From Anaerolineales bacterium (GTDB lineage: Bacteria > Chloroflexota > Anaerolineae > Anaerolineales > UBA4823), in contig JALHTN010000369.1 of NCBI GenBank assembly GCA_022865865.1, positions 1 through 5,173 of the forward strand: 5,173 nucleotides of DNA, given 5' to 3'. Position numbers and translations under genes: made by a program. Positions within the stretch are counted from its first letter, which is position 1. The number at the start of each line of letters is the position of its first letter. Shown here in pieces: positions 1 to 5,173 of the stretch. The notes under the pieces are model-generated. The model had not been told where the DNA came from, did not search any database, and saw only the letters and a list, made by a program, of their open reading frames with translations.

Positions 1-1509
1 GTTGGGGTGGCTTTGGCGACTTCAGGTCCGGGAGCAACCAACCTGGTAACGGGTATTGCGACGGCGATGATGGACTCTTCACCGATCGTCTGCATCACGG
101 GTCAGGTACCTGCTCACCTTATTGGAGGCGACGCCTTCCAGGAGACAGATGTTACCGGCATCACGCTGCCGGTAACAAAACACAATTACTTGATAACCAG
201 TGCTGATGAAGTAGCTGAGGTTGTACGCGAAGCTTTCTACATTGCACGCAGTGGTCGCCCAGGACCAGTCCTGATCGATATCTGTAAAAATGCGCAGGTT
301 GAAGAGGCTGAATTTTCCTATCCTGAAGAGATTTCTCTTCCCGGATACCACCCACCCAGCCGTGCCCCGAAGGAAGATCTGGAAAAAGCTGTAGAGTTGA
401 TCGAAGGGGCGGAGCGACCGGTTATCCTGGCAGGACACGGTGTGATGATGTCCAATGCGATGGACACGCTGCGCAATTTCGCCACCAAAACCCAGACTCC
501 GGTAGCGATGACCTTACTGGGGTTGGGCGCATTTCCCGCCTCAGACCCGCTCAGCCTGGGCATGATGGGCATGCACGGTGAAGCCTACTGCAATCTGGCA
601 ATTCAAAACTCGGACCTGCTGCTGGCGTTCGGCATGCGCTTCGACGACCGGGTAACAGCCAACCTGCGCACTTACGCCCCGCGGGCACGTAAGATTCATA
701 TCGAGATTGACCCCTCGGAGGTCCATAAGAACGTAGAAGTAGATGTGCCTCTGGTTGGTGACTTGAATACTATCCTGGGCGATTTGATACCCCTGGTAGA
801 CGAACATGATCACGAAGAGTGGCGATCTGAGATCGCAGAGTGGCGTAACGAAAGCAGCGCCCGGGATATCTTGACCTGGGCTGATGATGGCAAGTTATAT
901 ACAGCCCACGTGATCCGCAGTATTTGGGAAGCGACCGGTGGAGATGCGATCCTGACCACCGGCGTGGGACAGCACCAGATGTGGGCTGCCCAGTATTACT
1001 GCTTTGAGAAACCCAACCGGCTGATCACCTCGGGTGGAGCTGGAACGATGGGGTTCGGCTTACCGGCCACAATCGGAGCCTGGTTCGCTCAGCCTGATCA
1101 CGAAGTCTGGTTGGTTGATGGAGATGGCAGCTTCCAAATGACCCAATCCGAGCTCTCTACAGCCATGCAGGAAGGCGCTAATATAAAAATAGCAATAATG
1201 AACAATCACTTCCTGGGCATGGTCCGGCAGTGGCAGGAATTTTTCTTCGAGAGCCGCTACTCCGGCACCCCCATGAACGGTCCGGATTTCGTCAAGCTAG
1301 CAGAAGCGCACGGTATCCCTGGCAGGCAGGTTTCTGAACCAGGAGGTGTTCTCCCTGCAATTGAATTTGCCCGCCAGACTGAGGGTCCAGTGTTATTAGA
1401 GTTCCAGGTAGAAAAAGAAGAAGCGGTATACCCAATGGTTCCAACAGGCGCCGATCTTGACAAAATGATCCGCCGACCGGTCCGCAAGCAGCCTCAGGCT
1501 GCTGATTGA
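1..1509 (+). CDS. ilvB: Acetohydroxyacid synthase large (catalytic) subunit, 5'-truncated by the window edge
   Basis: This cytoplasmic enzyme uses thiamine diphosphate (ThDP), Mg and FAD to condense two pyruvates to 2-acetolactate, or pyruvate with 2-oxobutyrate to 2-aceto-2-hydroxybutyrate. The reading frame is open from base 1 and 502 residues are visible. Family members have about 550-590, so roughly 70-80 N-terminal residues lie upstream, including the expected catalytic Glu of the HEQGA motif. The GTG at 7 is an internal Val. Fragment residues 7-14 give the conserved TSGPGATN, followed by GQVP (34-37) and DAFQET (44-49). The central domain has RFDDRVT (213-219). The C-terminal ThDP domain has GVGQHQMWAAQ (321-331) and SGGAGTMGFGLP (344-355). 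The metal/ThDP motif is GDG at 374-376, then 24 residues, then NN at 401-402. GMVRQWQ follows, with the Trp typical of AHAS. The adjacent ilvN separates it from other ThDP enzymes such as glyoxylate carboligase. No frameshift is seen. Confidence 0.96.
   Translation, partial: VGVALATSGPGATNLVTGIATAMMDSSPIVCITGQVPAHLIGGDAFQETDVTGITLPVTKHNYLITSADEVAEVVREAFYIARSGRPGPVLIDICKNAQVEEAEFSYPEEISLPGYHPPSRAPKEDLEKAVELIEGAERPVILAGHGVMMSNAMDTLRNFATKTQTPVAMTLLGLGAFPASDPLSLGMMGMHGEAYCNLAIQNSDLLLAFGMRFDDRVTANLRTYAPRARKIHIEIDPSEVHKNVEVDVPLVGDLNTILGDLIPLVDEHDHEEWRSEIAEWRNESSARDILTWADDGKLYTAHVIRSIWEATGGDAILTTGVGQHQMWAAQYYCFEKPNRLITSGGAGTMGFGLPATIGAWFAQPDHEVWLVDGDGSFQMTQSELSTAMQEGANIKIAIMNNHFLGMVRQWQEFFFESRYSGTPMNGPDFVKLAEAHGIPGRQVSEPGGVLPAIEFARQTEGPVLLEFQVEKEEAVYPMVPTGADLDKMIRRPVRKQPQAAD
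150..177 (+). other. Perfect 11-bp inverted repeat inside ilvB
   Basis: TGTTACCGGCA (150-160) and TGCCGGTAACA (167-177) are exact reverse complements around the 6-base loop TCACGC, and A-rich sequence follows. It lies within the codons for D-V-T-G-I-T-L-P-V-T-K of ilvB. The structure is direct observation. It may be a chance product of codon choice for the repeated Val-Thr pairs, or a real mRNA hairpin. Confidence 0.4.
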
Positions 1510-1521
1510 AAGGATAAAGAG

Positions 1522-2043
1522 ATGCAACAACTTACACTTATCGCTTTGGTCGAGAACAAACCCGGTGTGCTCAACCGGGTCGCTTCCCTATTCCGGCGAC
1601 GAAACTTTAATATCGAATCACTGAATGTTGGGCGAACTGAAAAACCTGACATCTCACGCATGACCATCGTCCTGGAAAACGGGAATGTGGATGCCCGCAA
1701 AGCAGAGGCCAATCTCTACAAACTGGTCAATGTGATTGATGTGCAGGATGTAACCAACCAGCCAGCTGTGACCCGGGATCTGGCACTGATTAAAGTAGCC
1801 GCCACCTCTGAGCAGCGGGCTGAGATCGCTAATCTCGCCGCTATCTTTCGGGCACGCATCGTGGATGTTGCACCTGATTCCGTGATCGTAGAGATCACCG
1901 GGACCGAGGACAAGATCGAAGGCCTGGTGGAGCTGCTGAGTCCCATGGGCGTCCTTGAAATGGTCCGCACCGGTCAGGTGGCCATGATGCGCGGCACGGC
2001 GAAAGGAATTCGTTATGCTCCGCGGGCGAATGGTCATCAATAA
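1522..2043 (+). CDS. ilvN: Acetohydroxyacid synthase small (regulatory) subunit
   Basis: This subunit binds IlvB, stimulates its activity and confers feedback inhibition by valine in characterised homologues. The 173-residue length is normal. An N-terminal ACT domain (about 4-78) contains ENKPGVLNRV (11-20) and RNFNIESL (27-34). The C-terminal small-subunit domain (about 84-158) begins near TRDLALIKV and includes IFRARIVDV (109-117) and EMVRTGQVAMMRG (146-158). Gly15 and Asn30 align by eye with Gly14 and Asn29 of E. coli IlvH, which are needed for valine binding, so valine sensitivity is likely kept. The ATG follows ilvB by 12 bases. An AAAGGA Shine-Dalgarno sequence (1509-1514, 7 bases before the ATG) overlaps the last base of the ilvB stop, which supports this start and tight coupling. 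The symbol ilvH would be equally valid for this family. Confidence 0.96.
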   Translation: MQQLTLIALVENKPGVLNRVASLFRRRNFNIESLNVGRTEKPDISRMTIVLENGNVDARKAEANLYKLVNVIDVQDVTNQPAVTRDLALIKVAATSEQRAEIANLAAIFRARIVDVAPDSVIVEITGTEDKIEGLVELLSPMGVLEMVRTGQVAMMRGTAKGIRYAPRANGHQ

Positions 2044-2060
2044 GCCCCAAAAGTGTCTGG

Positions 2061-2088
2061 TAGATCGCCCAAACCAGGTTGCGATCTA
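2061..2088 (+). other. Inverted repeat (8-bp perfect stem) in the ilvN-ilvC gap
   Basis: TAGATCGC (2061-2068) and GCGATCTA (2081-2088) are perfect reverse complements around a 12-base loop. An outer pair, GTCTG (2055-2059) and CAGAC (2098-2102), could extend it across an asymmetric internal loop. It lies in the 81-base space between ilvN and ilvC, the only sizeable gap in the operon. No T-run follows, so it does not look like an intrinsic terminator. It could be an RNA processing or stabilising hairpin that sets the ilvC level, or an operator-like dyad. The structure is seen directly; the role is inference. Confidence 0.5.
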
Positions 2089-2124
2089 AGCTCAAATCAG
2101 ACCTAACTACACAAAGGAAACCGA

Positions 2125-3138
2125 ATGGCAATTATTTACTACGATAAAGATGCAGACCCCAATCTGGTTCGAAGCAAAAAGGTGGCTGTGATTGGTTATG
2201 GTTCTCAAGGGCATGCCCATGCATTAAATTTGCGTGACAGCGGGGTGGAGGTAGCGGTCGGGCTGCGCCTAAACAGCAAATCGTGGCAGCAAGCAGAAGC
2301 TGCGGGACTTACCGTACTCCCCGTGGATCAAGCTGCTCAATGGGGCGATACCATCATGTTGTTAACCCCGGATACAACCCAACCCGCTATTTATCGTGCA
2401 ATGATCGCTCCTCATCTTACCGCAGGAAAGACTTTGATGTTCGCACACGGGTTCAATATTCGTTATGAAACCATCAGCCCTCCGGCAGAAGTAGATGTGA
2501 GTATGGTGGCGCCCAAAGCACCTGGTCACCGGGTGCGTGAGCTTTACCTGGAAGGAGAAGGGACGCCATCCTTGCTGGCAGTACACCAGGATTTCAGTGG
2601 AACAGCAAAAGCCAACGCCATCTCATACGCCCAGGCCTTGGGCTCCACCAGGGCTGGCGTAGTTGAGACAACTTTCAAGGAAGAAACTGAAACGGATTTA
2701 TTCGGCGAACAAGCTGTCCTCTGCGGTGGGGTCTCCAGTCTGGTTAAGGCTGGCTTTGAAGTATTGGTGGAAGCAGGCTACCAACCCGAACTCGCCTATT
2801 TCGAATGCATGCACGAGTTGAAATTAATCGTCGATTTGATGTACCGCGGCGGATTAAATTACATGCGTTACTCAGTATCGGATACCGCCGAACACGGCGA
2901 CTATACCGGTGGACCAAAGATCATCACAGAAGAGACCAAGTACGTTATGCACCAGATGCTGCAGGATATTCAGGATGGCACTTATGCCAAAGCCTGGATC
3001 GAAGAAAACGAAGAGGGTCGCCCCTGGTTCAACGAACAGCGGGAGAAGGAACAGGACCACATGATCGAACAAGTTGGTGCGGACTTGCGCGAGATGATGC
3101 CCTTTATCGATCCGGTGACGATTAAAGCGGGTGATTAG
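2125..3138 (+). CDS. ilvC: Ketol-acid reductoisomerase, class I, probably NADPH-dependent
   Basis: This cytoplasmic enzyme converts 2-acetolactate (or 2-aceto-2-hydroxybutyrate) to the 2,3-dihydroxy acid by a Mg-dependent alkyl shift and NAD(P)H reduction. It acts directly after IlvBN. The 337-residue length fits the short class I form, not the longer E. coli-type class II. The N-terminal Rossmann fold has GYGSQG (24-29). The following cofactor loop has GLRLNSKSW (46-54), whose Arg48, Ser51 and Ser53 are the type of residues that hold the NADPH 2'-phosphate; this cofactor call is an inference. HGFNI (108-112) and APKAPGH (129-135, Lys131) follow. The C-terminal knotted helical domain supplies the metal ligands Asp191 and Glu195 (in TDLFGEQ), Glu227 and Glu231 (in FECMHEL), and the substrate-binding Ser252 ([10 protein letters not shown]). 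An AAAGGA Shine-Dalgarno sequence (2113-2118) lies 6 bases before the ATG. All key residues are present. Confidence 0.97.
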   Translation: MAIIYYDKDADPNLVRSKKVAVIGYGSQGHAHALNLRDSGVEVAVGLRLNSKSWQQAEAAGLTVLPVDQAAQWGDTIMLLTPDTTQPAIYRAMIAPHLTAGKTLMFAHGFNIRYETISPPAEVDVSMVAPKAPGHRVRELYLEGEGTPSLLAVHQDFSGTAKANAISYAQALGSTRAGVVETTFKEETETDLFGEQAVLCGGVSSLVKAGFEVLVEAGYQPELAYFECMHELKLIVDLMYRGGLNYMRYSVSDTAEHGDYTGGPKIITEETKYVMHQMLQDIQDGTYAKAWIEENEEGRPWFNEQREKEQDHMIEQVGADLREMMPFIDPVTIKAGD

Positions 3139-3165
3139 GTCCCGGGTAAGGAATGAGAGGCTGAT

Positions 3166-4836
3166 ATGAATCCAAATTACGTCCGCATTTTCGACACAAC
3201 CCTGCGTGATGGGGAACAATCTCCAGGAGCAACCCTGACTTCTGCTGAGAAAGTTGAAATTGCACGCGGTCTGACCCGTTTAGGGGTGGACGTTATCGAG
3301 GCTGGATTTCCAGCAGCTTCACCTGATGATCTGGAGGGAGTACGAAGGATTGCGCTCGAAGTGGGCAATCCATTGGATGGTGATGGAGAGCAGCAGCTCC
3401 AGGCCCCAGTCATTTGTGGCTTGGCCCGGGCATCAAAAAAAGACATCGATGCTGCCTGGGAGGCTGTTAAACATGCCGCCAACCCGCGCATCCATACCTT
3501 CCTGGCCACCTCACCCATCCACATGCAGTACAAATTACGCATGGATGCGGAGCAGGTGGTTGACCAGGTCCGGGAAATGGTGGCCTACGCCAAATCATAT
3601 TGCGATGATGTCGAATTTTCTCCCGAAGATGCCGGGCGAAGTGATCCCGAATTCCTCTACCTGGTATTAGCAGAAGCCATCAAAGCTGGTGCTACAACAT
3701 TGAATATCCCAGATACGGTCGGCTACACCACCCCGCAGGAATTCGGCAGTTTGATTCGCGGCATCATAGCCAACACACCGGGGATCAATCAAGCAGTTGT
3801 CTCGATCCACTGCCATAACGACCTGGGATTGGCCACTGCCAACACACTCGCAGGCATTCAGGAAGGAGCTCGGCAAGCCGAGGTCACGATCAACGGGATC
3901 GGCGAACGAGCCGGGAATACCTCCCTTGAAGAAGTGGTGATGGCATTATCGACCCGGCGAGCCGTTTATGGCCTTGAAATGGGAATCGACACAACTCAAA
4001 TCGTACGCATCAGCCGCATGGTATCCAATTACACCGGCATCCCGGTACAGCCCAATAAAGCCATTGTAGGTGCCAATGCTTTTGCCCACGAAGCAGGCAT
4101 CCACCAGGATGGCATGCTCAAAAACAACCAGACATATGAGATCATGCAGCCAGAAACGGTTGGATTGTATCGCTCAAAGCTCGTGCTTGGAAAACACTCC
4201 GGTCGCCACGCACTCAAAGCTCATTTACAAGAGATGGGCTATGAGCTATCCCAGCCAGATCTGGACAGCACTTTCGAACGTTATAAGGAACTGGCCGATA
4301 AAAAGAAGACCATCACCGACGCTGATTTGGAAGCTTTAGTTGAGGACCAGATCTACCTTTCTCAAGAATTGTTTACGCTGGACGGGCTGCAAGTAGCCTG
4401 CGGAACAATGGGTATGCCAACTGCTACGGTTCGCCTGCTGGGACCTGATGAACAGGAGTATATCCACGCCTCGGTCGGCACGGGTCCAGTCCACGCAGTT
4501 TACCAGGCCATTGACGCTATCGTGGGTGTTCCTAATACATTGGTTGAGTTCAATATCCATGCGGTCACAGAAGGCATCGACGCAATGGGTGAAGTCACCG
4601 TACGCTTGCAGGCTGATAACGGATCGATCCCGCAGCGCACATCACCCCAGAATGGGCAGGTGCGCAGGCGCACCTTTGGTGGCTACGGTGCAGATACCGA
4701 CATTATCGTCGCCAGTGCAAAAGCCTACCTGGCAGCCTTGAACAAATTATTAATCGCCACCGGAAAATACCGGAAAGAGGGGACCCCTCCCCAACAATCG
4801 ACATTATCCATGAGCTCAGAAAGGAGCCAATCATGA
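3166..4836 (+). CDS. leuA: 2-isopropylmalate synthase
   Basis: This enzyme condenses acetyl-CoA with 2-oxoisovalerate, the first committed step of leucine synthesis. It is 556 residues, somewhat longer than the usual bacterial form of about 510-530. The HMGL-like TIM barrel (about 5-275) shows [13 protein letters not shown] (9-21, with Arg14 and metal ligand Asp15), GFPAASPDD (48-56), [12 protein letters not shown] (215-226, ligands His215 and His217) and NGIGERAGN (243-251). The linker domain has [10 protein letters not shown] (307-316) and GKHSGRHA (342-349). The C-terminal leucine-responsive regulatory domain (about 400-530) ends with [22 protein letters not shown], visible at 508-529. Extra segments appear near residues 69-80 and 486-501, and a Ser/Gln-rich tail follows residue 531. 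The start has GAGAGG (3155-3160), 5 bases upstream, and lies 27 bases after ilvC. Citramalate synthase (CimA) is a related alternative, but operon position and the full regulatory domain favour LeuA. Confidence 0.93.
   Translation: MNPNYVRIFDTTLRDGEQSPGATLTSAEKVEIARGLTRLGVDVIEAGFPAASPDDLEGVRRIALEVGNPLDGDGEQQLQAPVICGLARASKKDIDAAWEAVKHAANPRIHTFLATSPIHMQYKLRMDAEQVVDQVREMVAYAKSYCDDVEFSPEDAGRSDPEFLYLVLAEAIKAGATTLNIPDTVGYTTPQEFGSLIRGIIANTPGINQAVVSIHCHNDLGLATANTLAGIQEGARQAEVTINGIGERAGNTSLEEVVMALSTRRAVYGLEMGIDTTQIVRISRMVSNYTGIPVQPNKAIVGANAFAHEAGIHQDGMLKNNQTYEIMQPETVGLYRSKLVLGKHSGRHALKAHLQEMGYELSQPDLDSTFERYKELADKKKTITDADLEALVEDQIYLSQELFTLDGLQVACGTMGMPTATVRLLGPDEQEYIHASVGTGPVHAVYQAIDAIVGVPNTLVEFNIHAVTEGIDAMGEVTVRLQADNGSIPQRTSPQNGQVRRRTFGGYGADTDIIVASAKAYLAALNKLLIATGKYRKEGTPPQQSTLSMSSERSQS
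4820..4826 (+). promoter_or_regulatory. Strong Shine-Dalgarno site for the small downstream gene
   Basis: AAAGGAG lies inside the last codons of leuA, 6 bases before the ATG at 4833. That ATG overlaps the leuA TGA as ATGA. It is the longest anti-Shine-Dalgarno match before any start in the window. It is the main evidence that the small reading frame is a real translated gene and that 4833 is its start. Confidence 0.8.
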
Positions 4837-5105
4837 ATCCGGAAAAAGAAAATCATCAAGATCCATCTCAAAAAGCTGGTGCTGATTCATTTTATGAACC
4901 CAGGACGATCCCCAAAAAATGGGATATCTCTGCATTTGTCTCGCGCGGTAAACCTGCCGTGCAGGGTAATACTGGGCAGCCAGCGGAACCGGTGGACCCG
5001 CCTGAATCCGACGGCCTTGAGGACGACACTGCGAATTGGAATCCAGATCCTTTTCCACAGCCAAGGACCATCCCCGGAAAATGGGATGTTTCCGACCTGA
5101 AGTAA
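4833..5105 (+). CDS. Unrecognised 90-residue two-motif protein, translationally coupled to leuA
   Basis: I do not recognise the family. The protein is hydrophilic and proline-rich (14 Pro), has no Cys, and is acidic (16 Asp/Glu against 10 Lys/Arg). No signal peptide, membrane segment or enzyme motif is visible. Two copies of one motif sit at residues 18-35 and 72-89, so the second copy ends the protein apart from one Lys. Both have D-x-F-x-x-P-R-T-I-P-x-K-W-D, then Ile or Val, then Ser. The linker (about 36-71) is rich in Gly, Pro, Asp and Glu and looks disordered. Between the 33-base cores of the copies, four of seven base differences are at third codon positions, which supports this frame. 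The ATG overlaps the leuA stop by 4 bases, behind AAAGGAG. A small partner-binding or scaffold protein made with leucine pathway enzymes is plausible, but this is inference only. Confidence 0.78.
   Translation: MNPEKENHQDPSQKAGADSFYEPRTIPKKWDISAFVSRGKPAVQGNTGQPAEPVDPPESDGLEDDTANWNPDPFPQPRTIPGKWDVSDLK
4884..4937 (+). repeat. Protein motif repeat, copy 1 (residues 18-35 of the small gene)
   Basis: This is the first copy of the PRTIPxKWD motif, beginning D-S-F-Y-E-P and ending D-I-S-A-F. It matches copy 2 at 11 of 18 residues, with an additional Ile/Val pair. In the 33-base core from 4899 to 4931 it matches 26 bases of copy 2. The copies are 162 bases (54 codons) apart, consistent with an internal duplication or two conserved binding motifs. 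Confidence 0.8.
5046..5099 (+). repeat. Protein motif repeat, copy 2 (residues 72-89 of the small gene)
   Basis: This is the second copy of the PRTIPxKWD motif, beginning D-P-F-P-Q-P and ending D-V-S-D-L, one residue before the C-terminus. The Pro, Thr and Ser codons that differ from copy 1 are synonymous. The Lys/Gly and Ile/Val changes are the only substitutions in the 11-residue core. Confidence 0.8.
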
Positions 5106-5173
5106 ATGTAGCCCTGGATTCAAGCACTTCAATACAGATGGCAGATTCCGAAACTAAGCAACCTGAATGATTA
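5106..5173 (+). other. Downstream spacer, no gene or terminator seen
   Basis: After the TAA of the small gene there are 68 bases without a convincing gene, Shine-Dalgarno site, stem-loop or T-run. An ATG at 5138 opens only 10 codons, and another ATG at 5167 is cut by the window end. The lack of a terminator is compatible with transcription continuing into further genes. Confidence 0.5.

Noticed and set aside
822..836. GCGATC-TGA-GATCGC hairpin in ilvB
   Set aside because: A short 6-bp stem in coding sequence; similar GATC-containing mini-palindromes occur by chance elsewhere in the window.
7..1509. GTG at position 7 as the start of ilvB
   Set aside because: The frame is open to base 1, and the residues around the GTG (VGVALATSGPGATN) are internal conserved AHAS sequence; the true start is upstream of the window.
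2061..2088. Intrinsic terminator between ilvN and ilvC
   Set aside because: The stem is not followed by a run of T, and the flanking genes belong to the same pathway and direction.
2079..2107. Internal promoter before ilvC (TTGCGA and CCTAAC at 17-base spacing)
   Set aside because: Only 4 of 6 and 3 of 6 matches to the consensus boxes, which is no better than expected by chance in such sequence.
2872..3219. Antisense reading frame across the end of ilvC and start of leuA
   Set aside because: It is opposite two strongly conserved enzyme genes and has no recognisable features; treated as a shadow.
4777..4789. GAGGGGACCCCTC palindrome near the leuA end as a terminator or regulator
   Set aside because: It is an odd 13-base palindrome with almost no loop, lies within coding sequence and has no T-run.
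4879..5100. Alternative + strand frame (73 codons) within the small gene
   Set aside because: It has no Shine-Dalgarno site, and the differences between the repeat copies fall mainly at third positions of the 4833 frame, not this one.
4831..5127. Antisense 98-residue reading frame over the small gene
   Set aside because: It has no recognisable protein features or ribosome site. The repeat signal and codon-position bias fit the + strand frame, which also has the Shine-Dalgarno sequence and ATGA overlap.
5138..5170. Ten-codon reading frame (M-A-D-S-E-T-K-Q-P-E) whose stop overlaps an ATG at 5167
   Set aside because: No Shine-Dalgarno site precedes either ATG, and the window ends too soon to judge whether a gene begins at 5167.

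Overview
The window is a piece of a branched-chain amino acid biosynthesis operon, with every gene on the + strand and tightly packed. In order it holds the 3' part of ilvB (acetohydroxyacid synthase large subunit), ilvN (its regulatory small subunit), ilvC (ketol-acid reductoisomerase), leuA (2-isopropylmalate synthase) and a small unrecognised gene of 90 codons. The window opens inside ilvB and ends 68 bases after the small gene, so the operon probably continues on both sides.

The genes are consecutive in metabolism. IlvB and IlvN condense two pyruvates (or pyruvate and 2-oxobutyrate) to acetohydroxy acids, and IlvC isomerises and reduces these to dihydroxy acids. After dehydration by IlvD, which is not in the window, the resulting 2-oxoisovalerate is the substrate LeuA uses to start the leucine branch. 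Gene spacings are 12, 81 and 27 bases, then a 4-base ATGA overlap. The widest gap (2044-2124, between ilvN and ilvC) carries an inverted repeat. No convincing promoter, intrinsic terminator, RNA gene, CRISPR array or mobile element is visible.

The four enzymes look intact where visible: catalytic, metal-binding and cofactor-binding motifs are present, as are the predicted valine-site residues of IlvN. Protein style, the class I reductoisomerase, the ilvB-ilvN-ilvC-leuA order and intermediate base composition suggest a bacterium, tentatively of the Chloroflexota (Anaerolineae-like). This is recognition from memory, not a search.

The unusual element is the small gene at 4833-5105. It starts inside the leuA stop codon behind a strong Shine-Dalgarno sequence. 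It encodes a hydrophilic, proline-rich, acidic protein with two near-identical copies of a short motif (D-x-F-x-x-P-R-T-I-P-x-K-W-D-[IV]-S) joined by an apparently disordered linker. I do not recognise the family. It looks like a two-site short-linear-motif protein made together with the leucine pathway enzymes, and it is the best candidate here for something undescribed.
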